The notes: a model not told the origin generated them from the letters alone. A stretch of 64,000 bases of DNA from Mitsuaria chitosanitabida ATCC BAA-476 = NBRC 102408 (GCF_001598255.1 NZ_BCYP01000018.1:310001-374000), one strand, 5' to 3'. Positions 1 to 10,631 are shown, numbered from the stretch's first letter. Program-made: numbers and translations.

Positions 1-2
1 GC

Positions 3-1187
3 TACGACCGCCGCGTGGTGCTGGCCGCCTGCGTGCTGGTCTGGAGCGCGGCGACCGGGCTGCGCGGCACGGCGATGGACTACACCATGCTGTTCGTCGC
101 GTCGATCGGACTGGGCGTGGGCGAGGCCGGGCTCGGCCCCATCACCAACAGCCTGATCCCCGATCTGTTCCCGCGCGCCCAGCGGGTCCTGGCCAACGCG
201 ATCTTCGGCATCTCGTCGATCTTCGGCAGCGCGCTCGGCGCGGTACTGGGCGGCAGCATCGTGCTGGCGGTGGAGAAGTCCCGTCATCTGATGCCGGCCG
301 GCTGGCAGGGCTACGAGACCTGGCGCCTGACCTTCTTCGTGATGGCCTTCGTCGGACTGCCGGTGATCCTGCTGGTGCTGACCATCCGCAGCGCGCGCGG
401 CAAGGCCGCCGCCGGCTATGAGCCGCCGACCGTCGAGTCCGCCGAGGGGCATGCCAGCGGCGCGAGCGCTGGATCCGCCACCCGCGCGACCGCCACCGTG
501 GCCGCGGTCGGCGCGGACGGCGCCGAGCTGGGCGGCATCAGCTTCCGCGACTACCTGCGCGCGCATTGGCGCACGCTGGCCTGTCTGGTGGCGGGGTCCG
601 GCCTGGCCTCGGTGGGGCTGAGCTCCATCGGCAGCTGGATCCCCATCGTCGCGGCGCGTCAGTTCGGCATCCAGCCGGCGCAGCTGGGGCAGGGCATCGG
701 CATCGCGGTGATGGCCGGCACGCTGGTCGGCGGCGTGCTGGGCGTCAAGGCGATGCGCGTGGCGCGGCGCCGCGTCGGCCTGGCCGCGCCGGTGCGGGTG
801 CTGGTGCTGGGCTACGCCGCCGCCGCGCTGATCTCGATCGGGCTGCTGTTCGTTCGCTCCGCCACCGACGTGTTCGTGCTGCTGTCCATGCTGCTGGTGC
901 CGCTGATCTGCGGCGCGGTGGTGCTGCCCAACGTGCTGCAGGAAGTCGCGCCGCCGCACCTGCGGGCCCGCGTGATCGGCGTGCTGTCCATGGGCACGCT
1001 GCCCTTCGCGGTGCTGGGTCCGCTGGCCATCGGCGTGATCTCCGACGCGGTCAGGAACATCCCCAACGGCCTGGCCATGGCCATCGTGGCCGCGACGCTG
1101 ACCGGCTGCCTGTCCGGCGCCTTGCTGCTGCGCGCCACCGAACCCGCCTTCGTGCGGCTGCTCAAGAAAGTCAACGCCACCTCATGA
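3..1187 (+). CDS. MFS transporter, Spinster-like (5' end missing)
   Basis: Inner-membrane permease of the major facilitator superfamily, cut by the window edge. The reading frame is open from base 3 and begins YDRR, which is the loop after TM2 (motif A, G-x-x-x-D-R-x-x-R), so roughly the first 70-80 residues lie upstream. The visible part then has TM3-TM6, with a GVGEAG...LIPDLFP pattern like Spinster-type MFS proteins, an Ala/Ser-rich central cytoplasmic loop of about 45 residues, and TM7-TM12. The stop overlaps the next start (ATGA at 1184-1187), so the two genes are translationally coupled. Context suggests it imports the substrate of the peptidase, hydrolase and amidase genes that follow. 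Substrate unknown. Confidence 0.85.
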   Translation, partial: YDRRVVLAACVLVWSAATGLRGTAMDYTMLFVASIGLGVGEAGLGPITNSLIPDLFPRAQRVLANAIFGISSIFGSALGAVLGGSIVLAVEKSRHLMPAGWQGYETWRLTFFVMAFVGLPVILLVLTIRSARGKAAAGYEPPTVESAEGHASGASAGSATRATATVAAVGADGAELGGISFRDYLRAHWRTLACLVAGSGLASVGLSSIGSWIPIVAARQFGIQPAQLGQGIGIAVMAGTLVGGVLGVKAMRVARRRVGLAAPVRVLVLGYAAAALISIGLLFVRSATDVFVLLSMLLVPLICGAVVLPNVLQEVAPPHLRARVIGVLSMGTLPFAVLGPLAIGVISDAVRNIPNGLAMAIVAATLTGCLSGALLLRATEPAFVRLLKKVNATS

Positions 1188-2986
1188 CTGCGATGAACAC
1201 CTCGACCTCCGCTTCCCGCCCCGGCGCTTCGTCGTCAACCGCCACTTCCGCGGCGGCCTCGTCCGCGGCGGTCGAGGCCGCCAACGCCGCCGCCGCGACC
1301 GCCTCCACCAAGGCCGAGCTGGTCAAGACCATCGACGCGGCGCTGGAACCGCTGTGCCGCGCCGACGAGCCCGGCATGGTGGTCGGCGTCAGCCGCAACG
1401 GCGAGCTGCTGTACCGCCGCGGCTTCGGCCTGGCCAGCCTGGAACTCGGCGTGATCAACACGCCGCGCACGCGCATGCGGCTGGCCTCGACCAGCAAGCA
1501 CTTCACCGCGCTGGCCATCCTGCTGCTGGCCGAGGACGGCAAGCTGGACATCGACGACATGGCGCGCCGCCACCTGCCCGAGCTGCCCGAGCTCAGCGCC
1601 GCCGGGCCGACCTTGCGCCAGCTGATGCAGCACACCGGCGGCTGGCGAGGTCATGAGGAACTCTGGGCCTGGGCCAACGGCCTGAACCCGCAGCCGGCGG
1701 GCATCAGCCTGTCGATGATGGCGCGGCAGCGCGAGCTCAACTACGAGCCCGGCACCCGCATGATCTACAGCAACGGCGGCTACCTGATGCTGGCGCGCAT
1801 CGTCGAGCGGGTCAGCGGGCTGAGCTTCGCCGAGTTCCTGCGCCAGCGCATCTTCGAGCCGCTGGGCATGCTGGACACCGAGTCGACCGCCAACGTGCTC
1901 GACGTGCGCGAGGGGCTGGCGGGGCTCTACCTGCCGGTGCTCGGCGCCGCGCCCGGCGCGCGCGGGCGCTGGACCCGCGCGACCTATCCCACGGAGTTCG
2001 AGGGCAGCGGCTCGCTCATCTCGACGGTGGACGACATGCTCATCTGGCTGGCCCACCTGCGCAGCGAGCGCAAGACCGTCGGCAGCGCGAAGAGCTGGGC
2101 GCAGATGCTGGAGACGACGACGCTGGCCTCGGGCGAGGTGTCGCCCTACTGCTTCGGCCTGATCCGTCATCCCTACCGCGGTGTCGAGGTGATCCATCAC
2201 AACGGCGCGGTGCTGGGCGGCGGCTCGCAGATGATCACCGTGCCGGCGCATGGGCTGGACATCACCATCATGACCAACGGCAGCGCGGCCAATCCCGCCG
2301 CGGTCGCCTTCAAGCTGATCGATCTGCTGCTCGCCGATCAACTGCCGCTCACCGCGCAGGAAGCGGTGCCGCGCGTCGCGGCCGATGCATTTCCGGGTCT
2401 GCAGGGTCGGCACTATCACGATCCCGCGAGCGGTCTGCTGATGCGCTTTGGCACGGTCGCCGGTCTGCTGGGCGTGTCGGTGCATGGCAGCCATGTGCTG
2501 CCGCTGCGCAAGGGCATCGGGCATCGCGTGTGGATCGGCGTGATGGAGACGGCGACCAGCTCGGTCGAGATCGACCTGAGCGGCGTGGATCCCGCGCAGG
2601 CGCCCGACGTCCTGGAGGTGCGCGACGGCGGTGAGCTGCTGCGCTTGCGGCTGGTGCCCGAGACCGCGCCGACGGCGGCATCGCTCGCGCCCAGCCTGGT
2701 CGGCGCCTTCCACAGCGCGGACCTCGATGCCGGCGGGCTGATCGAGGCCGACGACGCGGGACTGAGCTTCACCGTGCAGGGCCGCCATGGTCAGCTGCGC
2801 TACCGCGCGCATCCCGTGTCCGACGAGGTGATGTTGCTCGTCCCGACCGAGCCGCTGCTGGCCGCGCTGGCCAACAGCAACGTGCTCAACCTCGATCGCG
2901 CCGCCGGGCCGGGAAGTCCCGTCGTCGGCCTGCGGATGGAGAGCATCCGCACCCGCCACCTGCGCTTCGCGCGCGCGGACCGGTAA
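1184..2986 (+). CDS. Serine hydrolase, beta-lactamase/D-aminopeptidase type (S12)
   Basis: A 600-residue penicillin-recognising serine hydrolase. The catalytic motifs are all present: STSK (Ser102, Lys105), YSN (Tyr195, Asn197) and HNG (His339-Gly341). The catalytic domain covers about 45-385; the remaining 200 residues are a beta-rich C-terminal part, the layout of D-aminopeptidase DAP rather than of secreted beta-lactamases. The first 45 residues are Ser/Ala/Thr-rich with no hydrophobic core, so there is no signal peptide and the enzyme is probably cytoplasmic. The ATG overlaps the transporter stop. An in-frame reading continues far upstream but is a shadow of the transporter gene. Likely acts on D-amino-acid or modified peptides; MlrB of microcystin degraders belongs to the same broad family. 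Confidence 0.88.
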   Translation: MTAMNTSTSASRPGASSSTATSAAASSAAVEAANAAAATASTKAELVKTIDAALEPLCRADEPGMVVGVSRNGELLYRRGFGLASLELGVINTPRTRMRLASTSKHFTALAILLLAEDGKLDIDDMARRHLPELPELSAAGPTLRQLMQHTGGWRGHEELWAWANGLNPQPAGISLSMMARQRELNYEPGTRMIYSNGGYLMLARIVERVSGLSFAEFLRQRIFEPLGMLDTESTANVLDVREGLAGLYLPVLGAAPGARGRWTRATYPTEFEGSGSLISTVDDMLIWLAHLRSERKTVGSAKSWAQMLETTTLASGEVSPYCFGLIRHPYRGVEVIHHNGAVLGGGSQMITVPAHGLDITIMTNGSAANPAAVAFKLIDLLLADQLPLTAQEAVPRVAADAFPGLQGRHYHDPASGLLMRFGTVAGLLGVSVHGSHVLPLRKGIGHRVWIGVMETATSSVEIDLSGVDPAQAPDVLEVRDGGELLRLRLVPETAPTAASLAPSLVGAFHSADLDAGGLIEADDAGLSFTVQGRHGQLRYRAHPVSDEVMLLVPTEPLLAALANSNVLNLDRAAGPGSPVVGLRMESIRTRHLRFARADR

Positions 2987-3061
2987 GTCGTCCGGACGGC
3001 ACGACCGCAGGACGTCAGGCCCCCCCGACCCCCGGACACCTGGACATTTGGAGTACCCGAG

Positions 3062-5440
3062 ATGAAGTTTTTCACCGCCTTTCTTGCCACGGAAACCAAC
3101 ACCTTCGCGGTCGCGCCGACCGGCTGGGGCAGCTTCCAGGAGTACGGCATCTTTCGCGGCGACGCCAGCACGCGCGATCCCAAGGGCTTCGGGCTGAGCA
3201 CGCTCACCCTGCGCCAATGGATGGCGGAGGAGGGCGATGAACTGGTCGAGAGCCTGACCGCCTTCGCGATGCCGCTGGGCCGCACGGTGCGCTCGGTCTA
3301 CGAGCAGCTGCGCGACGACATCCTCGCCGACCTGCGCGCGACGCTCGCCGCCGGACCGCTGGACGGGGTGATCCTGATCCTGCACGGCGCGATGGTGGCC
3401 GACGGCTATGACGACTGCGAGGGCGACCTGCTCGTCCGCGTGCGCGAGATCGTCGGACCGTCCGTGCCCATCGGCGTGGAGCTCGACCTGCATTGCCACT
3501 ACACCGAGCGGATGCGCACGTCGGCGGACGTGATCATCGCGTTCAAGGAGTACCCGCACACCGATGCGCTGGCCCGCATGCGCGAGCTCTACGACATCGT
3601 GCGCGAGACCGCGCTGGGACGCGTCAAGCCGAGCACCGCGGTCTACGACTGCAAGATGGTCGGCAAGTGGCACACGACGCGCGAGCCCATGTCCGGCTTC
3701 GTGCGCCGCATGCAGGCCGTGGAGCAGCAGCCGGGCGTGCTGTCGGTGTCGCTGGGGCACGGCTTCCCCTGGGCCGACGTGCCGGAGTCCGGCGCCAAGC
3801 TGTGGGTGACCACCGACAACGATCCCGCGCTGGCCGCCGAGCTGGCCGAGCAGCTGGGACGCGAGTTCTGGGCGATCCGGGAGCAGACCGGCACGCCGGC
3901 GCTGAGCATCGATCAGGCACTGGCGCAGGCCACGCTGCTGGCGCCGCAGGGCGGGCCGGTGGTGCTGGCCGACATGGCCGACAACGCCGGCGGCGGCGCG
4001 CTCAGCGACAGCACCTTCATCCTGCGCGAGCTGCTGGCGCGCGGCCTCGACGACATCGCGATCGGTGGCTTCTGGGACCTGGGCGCGGTGCAGCTCTGCG
4101 CCGATGCCGGCGTGGGCGCGCGCGTCGAGCTGCGTCTGGGCGGCAAGGGCGGTCCGATGTCCGGTGATCCGATCGACCTGAGCGTCACCGTGATGGCGGT
4201 GGTGGAGGACCACACCCAGCCCGGCCTGATGGGCGACGACTTCATGGGCCTGGGCCGCAGCGTCTGGGTCCGCACGGGGCGTGGCATCGACATCGCGCTG
4301 ATCAGCAAGCGCAGCCAGGTGCTGGCGACCGAGCACTTCACCGGACTCGGCATCACGCTGACCGACAAGAAGCTGATCGTCGTGAAGTCGGCCCAGCACT
4401 TCCACGCCCGCTTCGCGCCGCTGGCGACGGCGGTGCTCTACGTCTCCACGCCGGGGGCGGTGAACGTGGACTTCGCGCGACTGCCGTATCGCGTGCGCAG
4501 CCTCGACTACTGGCCGCGCGTGGCCGATCCGCACTGGGTTGCGCCAGCGGTGAAGCCGCCGGGCCAGCTCTACGAGATCGACGGGCTGCGCCTGCATCTG
4601 CACCTGAGCGGCCCCGCGCCCACCGACGCGCGTCAGCCCACCGTGGTGATCGAGTCGGGCGCGGGCACGGTCTCGCCGCTGTACGCGCGCCTGCAGCGGA
4701 CGCTGGCTCGCAAGTACCAGGTCTGCAGCTACGACCGCCCGGGCCTGGGCTGGAGCCAGCCCGACGGCCTGCCGCTGGACGCGGAGCGCAACTCGCGCCG
4801 CCTGCACGCGCTGCTGGAGGCTGCGGGCGTTCGCGGTCCGGTGGTCTTCATCGGCCATTCGCTGGGCGGGCTGCTGAACCGCGTCTATGCCGGGCTCTAT
4901 CCCGAGCAGGTGGTCGGACTGATGATGCTGGACGCCAGCCACCCGGACCAGTTCGCGCTCTACAACGAGGCGCCCGTCGAGCAGATGGCCGCCGAGCGGG
5001 CCAAGCGGGTCAAGCTGCGCAAGGGCGGTCCGCCGCCGCCGGAGTTCGCGATGATCGATGCGGTGTGCGCCGACATGCCCGAGGTCGGCGAGCAGATGAA
5101 ATCGACCTTCACGCCAGAGGCGATCGACGCGATGCTCGGCGAGGTGCAGGGCCTGCAGCAGGTGGGCCGTCAGGCGGCCGCTTCTCCGGATCTGGGCGCA
5201 CGTCCGCTGGTCGTGCTGTGGGCACCCAAGCAGCCGGCGTCGACCGGTATCGAGGGGCTCGATGCGGTCTACCAGCGCTGGCCCGGCTATCAGCAGGCGC
5301 ATGCGGATCTGTCGACGCGCGGCCGCGTGCGTGCACTCGAGGGGGCCGATCACATGGGCATCGCGGTGCTGCCGCCTTTCGTCGCCCAGGTCGCGGAGGA
5401 GATCGACGCCGTGATGGCGCAGCTCGCCGCCGATCGCTGA
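3062..5440 (+). CDS. MlrC-type M81 metallopeptidase fused to an alpha/beta-hydrolase
   Basis: A single uninterrupted 792-residue frame with two enzymes. Residues 1-490 are an M81/MlrC metallopeptidase: metal-ligand motif LDLHCHY (Asp142, His144), the family signature ADMADNAGGGALSDST, and the late HFHARFAPLA and LPYRVRSLDYWP motifs that normally sit near the C-terminus. From about 500 a complete alpha/beta-hydrolase follows: an ESGAGT oxyanion region, the nucleophile elbow GHSLGG (Ser600), and a final GADHMG carrying the catalytic His. A GGAG ribosome site lies about 8 bases before the ATG. M81 proteins are normally about 490-510 residues, so the added domain is the oddity. It sits between the S12 peptidase gene and an amidase gene. 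Confidence 0.85.
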   Translation: MKFFTAFLATETNTFAVAPTGWGSFQEYGIFRGDASTRDPKGFGLSTLTLRQWMAEEGDELVESLTAFAMPLGRTVRSVYEQLRDDILADLRATLAAGPLDGVILILHGAMVADGYDDCEGDLLVRVREIVGPSVPIGVELDLHCHYTERMRTSADVIIAFKEYPHTDALARMRELYDIVRETALGRVKPSTAVYDCKMVGKWHTTREPMSGFVRRMQAVEQQPGVLSVSLGHGFPWADVPESGAKLWVTTDNDPALAAELAEQLGREFWAIREQTGTPALSIDQALAQATLLAPQGGPVVLADMADNAGGGALSDSTFILRELLARGLDDIAIGGFWDLGAVQLCADAGVGARVELRLGGKGGPMSGDPIDLSVTVMAVVEDHTQPGLMGDDFMGLGRSVWVRTGRGIDIALISKRSQVLATEHFTGLGITLTDKKLIVVKSAQHFHARFAPLATAVLYVSTPGAVNVDFARLPYRVRSLDYWPRVADPHWVAPAVKPPGQLYEIDGLRLHLHLSGPAPTDARQPTVVIESGAGTVSPLYARLQRTLARKYQVCSYDRPGLGWSQPDGLPLDAERNSRRLHALLEAAGVRGPVVFIGHSLGGLLNRVYAGLYPEQVVGLMMLDASHPDQFALYNEAPVEQMAAERAKRVKLRKGGPPPPEFAMIDAVCADMPEVGEQMKSTFTPEAIDAMLGEVQGLQQVGRQAAASPDLGARPLVVLWAPKQPASTGIEGLDAVYQRWPGYQQAHADLSTRGRVRALEGADHMGIAVLPPFVAQVAEEIDAVMAQLAADR

Positions 5441-5447
5441 CACGGCC

Positions 5448-6869
5448 ATGGCCGACCTGCATGAGCTGAGCGCCGAGGCGCAGTGCGCGGCGCTGCGCCG
5501 CCGGGAGATCTCCTCCAGCGAGCTGACAGCGCACTATCTGGCGCGCATCGAGCGTCACGGCGAGGCGCTCGGGGCCTTCGTCAACGTGTTTGCCGAGGCG
5601 GCGATGGCGGGCGCGCGGCGGGTGGATTCGCAGCGGCCCGTGGGATTGATGCACGGTCTGCCGATGCCGCTGAAGGATCTGCATCCGGCGGCCGGCCTGC
5701 CCACCTCGATGGGCAGCGCGGCGCTGGCGGGCTGGGTGCCGACCCAGGATGGCGCGGTTGTCGGCCGCTTGCGGCAGGCGGGCATCGTGGTGCTCGGCAA
5801 GACCCATGCGCCCGAGTTCGGCCCCTGCTGCTACACCGAGACGCAGCTGGCGCCGCCCGCGCTGAGTCCGTATGGGCAGGGCTTGTCGGCCAGCGGCAGC
5901 AGTGGTGGCGCGGCCGCGGCGGTGGCGGCGGGACTCGCGCCCTTGGCGCATGCCAGCGATGGCCTGGGCTCGACACGAACGCCCGCGTCGAACTGCGGCC
6001 TGGTGGGCTTCAAGCCCAGCCGGGGACGCATCCCGTCGGTGTTGCCGGGTTGGTATCAGCTCGGCAGCGAGGGACCCGTGGCGCGCACGGTCGGCGATGC
6101 GGCGCTCTACCTCGACGCCGTCGGCACGATCGGACCGGGTGAACTCTGGCGTCAACCCACCTGGACGCCCGAGGCGCACCGCCGGGCCGCGCGCACGCCG
6201 CCGCCCGAGCGATTGCGCATCGGCCTGTTGATCGATCCGGGCAGCGACGAGACCGAGGCCCATGCCGATTGCCAGGAGGCTTGCGCCGTCGCCGCGCGGG
6301 CACTGGAAACAATGGGCTACGAGGTCGTACCGGTGGCGCTGCCATCGGCCTTGCGCATCTGGCATCTGCTGGAGCCGCTGTGCGACGTGCTCAGCGTCGG
6401 CATCGCCGGGCATGTGCAGTTGCAGATTCCCGAGGAGCGTCGCGCCGCGCTGATGCCCTACACGCGCTGGCATGCGCAGCGGGCGGCGGAGATCAGTGCG
6501 GTCCGCTTCGCGCAATCGCAGGCGCGCATCGCGGCCGCGGCGAGCGCCTGGCTGAAGTGGCAATCGGAGGTCGACGTGCTGATGACGCCGACCAGTTCGG
6601 CGCCGGCCTTGCCCAGTGGCGCGCTGCGGCTGGACGACGGCTGGGCGTCCAGCGAGGCGATGCTGCGTTGGAGCGCCTTCACGCCCTGGGCCAACTTCTG
6701 CGGCGCGCCGGCGGTCAGCCTGCCGGTGCATCAGACCGCGTGCGGTGTGCCCGTCGGCGTGCAGCTCATGGCGCAGCCGGGGCAGGACGAATTGCTGATG
6801 AGCTTGTCCGGTGCGCTGGAGCAGGTCTTCGCTTGGCATCAGCGTCATCCGCCGATGTGGCATCGCTAG
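5448..6869 (+). CDS. Amidase (amidase signature family)
   Basis: A 473-residue hydrolase of C-N bonds with the Ser-cisSer-Lys triad of the amidase signature family: Lys76 in MPLKDLH, Ser152 in SASGSSGG, and the nucleophile Ser175 in SDGLGSTRTPAS. The usual GGGSIRIP is here GLGSTRTP, a mild variant. No signal peptide, so cytoplasmic. The start is 7 bases after the fusion gene stop, which makes it the fourth gene of the operon, and the operon ends in the hairpin at 6972. Probably removes an amide or lactam group from products of the two peptidases; the substrate cannot be read from the sequence. Confidence 0.88.
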   Translation: MADLHELSAEAQCAALRRREISSSELTAHYLARIERHGEALGAFVNVFAEAAMAGARRVDSQRPVGLMHGLPMPLKDLHPAAGLPTSMGSAALAGWVPTQDGAVVGRLRQAGIVVLGKTHAPEFGPCCYTETQLAPPALSPYGQGLSASGSSGGAAAAVAAGLAPLAHASDGLGSTRTPASNCGLVGFKPSRGRIPSVLPGWYQLGSEGPVARTVGDAALYLDAVGTIGPGELWRQPTWTPEAHRRAARTPPPERLRIGLLIDPGSDETEAHADCQEACAVAARALETMGYEVVPVALPSALRIWHLLEPLCDVLSVGIAGHVQLQIPEERRAALMPYTRWHAQRAAEISAVRFAQSQARIAAAASAWLKWQSEVDVLMTPTSSAPALPSGALRLDDGWASSEAMLRWSAFTPWANFCGAPAVSLPVHQTACGVPVGVQLMAQPGQDELLMSLSGALEQVFAWHQRHPPMWHR

Positions 6870-6971
6870 CGCCGGTGGCAACACCCGACCCCGTCCGGTG
6901 CGCGGTCCAGAACTGAGCCTGGACGCCCACTGCGTCAGACGCCCGACTCGGCCTGGTCGACCGACCAAAGA

Positions 6972-7004
6972 AAAACGCCGCGAATCTTGCGATCCGCGGC
7001 GTTT
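6972..7004. terminator. Bidirectional intrinsic terminator
   Basis: Inverted repeat AAACGCCGCG ... CGCGGCGTTT with a 12-base loop. Its A tract on one side and T tract on the other make it usable in both directions: the end of the amidase operon (+) and the end of the ispB/tRNA-Pro transcript (-). Confidence 0.8.
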
Positions 7005-7013
7005 TCGTTGTCC

Positions 7014-7090
7014 TGGTCGGGGTGAGAGGATTCGAACCTCCGGCCTCTACGTCCCGAACGTAGCGCTCTACCAGGCTAAGCTACACCCCG
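7014..7090 (-). tRNA. tRNA-Pro (CGG)
   Basis: The reverse strand folds into a full cloverleaf starting CGGGGTG, with GGTTCGAATCC in the T arm and an anticodon stem CTACG/CGTAG around the loop TTCGGGA, giving anticodon CGG (reads CCG). The CCA end is encoded (7014-7016). It begins only 16 bases after the ispB stop, so co-transcription with ispB is likely, and the terminator at 6972 lies directly downstream. Confidence 0.95.
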
Positions 7091-7106
7091 TTTTGGTCAC
7101 TCGGTT

Positions 7107-8093
7107 TCAAGAACTTCTCTCTACCGACTGAGCCGCAAATTCTAGCAGGCTTTCTTTCCACTTGGAAAGGGGTAGCGCCGACAAATGTTGTCTCGCTTGT
7201 GCGACCTCCGCGCGAGCGGCTTCGCGGGTGGCTTCGAGGGCGCCCGTGCGCTGGACGATGGTCACGATGTCCTTCAGGCGCTCGACCTCGCCGTGCTCGA
7301 TGGCGTGACGGATCAGCGCGCGCTCGTCGTCGGTGCCGCGCTCCATCGCGATCAGCAGCGGCAGCGTGGGCTTGCCCTCGCGCAGGTCGTCGCCGACGTT
7401 CTTGCCGAGCGACTCGGCCGTACCCTCGTAGTCGAGGGCGTCGTCGATCAGTTGGAAGGCGGTGCCGAGCGCGCGGCCGTAGCCGGCGCAGGCTTCCTCG
7501 AGTTCCGCGGGCGCGTCGGCGAGCACCGCGCCCAGGCGCGCGCTGGCTTCGAAGAGCTTGGCGGTCTTGTAGCGGATCACGCGCAGGTAGCTCTCGACCG
7601 CCACGTCCGGGTCATGCATGTTCATCAACTGCAGGACCTCGCCCTCGGCGATCACGTTGGTGGCGTCGGCCAGCACTTCCAGCACGCGCATCCGGTTCAC
7701 CGACACCATCATCTGGAAGGCGCGGGAGTACAGGAAGTCACCGACCAGCACGCTGGCCGCGTTGCCGAACAGCGCGTTGGCGGTCTGCTTGCCGCGACGC
7801 AGCTCGGACTCGTCGACGACATCGTCGTGCAGCAGCGTGGCGGTGTGGATGAACTCCACCACCGCGGCGAGCTCGCGGCTGGCGGGGGAGTCGGCGCCCA
7901 GCGCATTGGCGAACATCAGCACCAGCTTCGGCCGCATGCGCTTGCCACCGGCATGGATGATGTATGCGGAGATCTGATTGATGAGTGCGACGTCCGAGCG
8001 AAGGCGCTGCGCGATCACGGCATCGACTTCATCCATCTGTGCATTCAACGCCTCGAGAACCTCGGCGACGGGGGTAGAGGCAATGGGTTGCAC
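7107..8093 (-). CDS. ispB: Octaprenyl diphosphate synthase
   Basis: Trans-prenyltransferase that extends farnesyl diphosphate with isopentenyl diphosphate to make the ubiquinone side chain. Both Asp-rich motifs are present: LLHDDVVDE (first) and QLIDDALDYEG (second), along with GGKRMRP. Starting at the GTG at 8091-8093 gives 328 residues, close to the 323 of E. coli IspB. The frame stays open upstream to 8237, but that extension is not family-like. It diverges from rplU, the usual arrangement in proteobacteria. Cytoplasmic. Confidence 0.93.
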   Translation of the reverse strand: MQPIASTPVAEVLEALNAQMDEVDAVIAQRLRSDVALINQISAYIIHAGGKRMRPKLVLMFANALGADSPASRELAAVVEFIHTATLLHDDVVDESELRRGKQTANALFGNAASVLVGDFLYSRAFQMMVSVNRMRVLEVLADATNVIAEGEVLQLMNMHDPDVAVESYLRVIRYKTAKLFEASARLGAVLADAPAELEEACAGYGRALGTAFQLIDDALDYEGTAESLGKNVGDDLREGKPTLPLLIAMERGTDDERALIRHAIEHGEVERLKDIVTIVQRTGALEATREAARAEVAQARQHLSALPLSKWKESLLEFAAQSVERSS

Positions 8094-8265
8094 TCTCGAC
8101 TCACTGTGAGGGGAAGCCGCGATTATAGGAAGGCGGACAGCAGGGGCTTGTCCGAGTGGTCGCCTGCCTCGCACAAGCGCGCGTCCGATCGGGTTCCCAG
8201 AGGCCCGGGGCAGGTCGATCAGCCCGCGAAGGCCCATGGCGACGGGGCTGGCGGCGCCTCAGGGT

Positions 8266-8294
8266 TTGCATCAGGGTGGCGCTTGTGCTACATT
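8266..8294 (+). promoter_or_regulatory. Sigma-70 promoter of rplU-rpmA
   Basis: TTGCAT (8266-8271), 17-base spacer, TACATT (8289-8294). Predicted start near 8301, leaving a leader of about 115 bases before rplU. Assigned by eye from box match and exact spacing. Confidence 0.6.
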
Positions 8295-8415
8295 CGCGGG
8301 CTCCGCATCTCATTGCGGTGTTTTTTCTTGGGCGATCGTCTTGATGACCTTCGCGCCGGGTCGAGGTCTCGCACCCCGTTCTGGCGGTTCGCCTTCCTGT
8401 GTTGAAAGGGCTGAT

Positions 8416-8727
8416 ATGTACGCGGTCATAAAAACCGGTGGCAAGCAATACAAGGTTGCTGCTGGCGAAAAGATCAAGGTAGAACAGATTGCTGCGGAAG
8501 TTGGCCAAGAGATCGTGATCGACCAGGTTCTGGCAGTCGGAAACGGCGCTGACCTCAAGATCGGGACTCCCTTGGTTGCTGGCGCCAGCGTCAAGGCCAC
8601 CGTGGTGGCTCATGGCAAGCACGACAAGGTGCGCATCTTCAAGCTGCGTCGTCGCAAGCACTACAAGAAGAGCCAAGGCCATCGCCAGACGTTCACCGAG
8701 CTGGAAATCAGCGCGGTCAACGGCTGA
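8416..8727 (+). CDS. rplU: 50S ribosomal protein L21
   Basis: A 103-residue L21: begins [14 protein letters not shown] and has the conserved basic segment [17 protein letters not shown] that contacts 23S rRNA. The ATG after GAAAGGGCTGAT gives the standard family length; the frame is open further upstream without coding sense. Followed after 38 bases by rpmA, the universal L21-L27 operon. Confidence 0.98.
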   Translation: MYAVIKTGGKQYKVAAGEKIKVEQIAAEVGQEIVIDQVLAVGNGADLKIGTPLVAGASVKATVVAHGKHDKVRIFKLRRRKHYKKSQGHRQTFTELEISAVNG

Positions 8728-8765
8728 TCTCTTGTCACTCTCGTAATCTGATCTAGGAGTAATCC

Positions 8766-9023
8766 ATGGCACAGAAAAAGGGCGGCGGCTCGACACGAAA
8801 CGGCCGCGACTCGAAGCCGAAGATGCTGGGCGTCAAGGTGTTCGGCGGCCAGACCATCTCGGCTGGCTCGATCATCGTCCGCCAACGCGGCACGAAGTTC
8901 CACGCTGGTACCAACGTGGGCATGGGCAAGGACCACACGCTGTTCGCTCTGGTGGACGGCACGGTGTCCTTCGCTGTCAAGGGCGCCAACAACCGCTCGA
9001 CCGTCGTCGTCACGGCGATCTGA
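8766..9023 (+). CDS. rpmA: 50S ribosomal protein L27
   Basis: An 85-residue L27 starting [16 protein letters not shown], the N-terminal tail that reaches the peptidyl-transferase centre. It has the proteobacterial N-terminus with no Firmicute-type prosequence. A good ribosome site (AGGAG) lies 6 bases ahead. Second gene of the rplU operon, closed by the hairpin at 9086. Confidence 0.98.
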   Translation: MAQKKGGGSTRNGRDSKPKMLGVKVFGGQTISAGSIIVRQRGTKFHAGTNVGMGKDHTLFALVDGTVSFAVKGANNRSTVVVTAI

Positions 9024-9085
9024 GCTTGTTGAAGTCCTGATGCCGCGGTCCCGGGCGCAAGCCCGGGTCACCGTGGCGGACCCAG

Positions 9086-9116
9086 AGCCCCGGCCTTGTC
9101 CGGGGCTTTGCTTTTT
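9086..9116 (+). terminator. Intrinsic terminator of rplU-rpmA
   Basis: AGCCCCGG / CCGGGGCT stem of 8 bp with a 6-base loop, followed by TTGCTTTTT. Confidence 0.85.
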
Positions 9117-9230
9117 CCGGATCGCGCGTCGCCGCGAGATCCACGCCGACCGCGAGTCCCGGCGAACCCTGACTCGCTCCGATTCAAAGCATGACCTTGC
9201 GCGGGAGCGCGGGGTCGTGAATTACGATAG

Positions 9231-10571
<1,341 letters not shown>

Positions 10572-10631
10572 TCCGGCGGCCTCGCGGCCGCCCGAACGCC
10601 CCTTCATCACTTCCTCCGAGCATCCCCGCGC

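Noticed and set aside
1235-5449. A 1404-codon open frame on the minus strand across the first operon, and similar very long frames at 31158-34439, 47245-50400 and 42118-45108
   Set aside because: They lie antisense to genes with clear motifs, are made of Arg/Ala/His/Gln-rich text typical of GC-rich shadow frames, and contain no recognisable domain.
8091-8237. Longer ispB with a start at 8237
   Set aside because: The extra 48 residues have no IspB similarity and would overlap the region ahead of rplU; the GTG at 8093 gives the normal family length.
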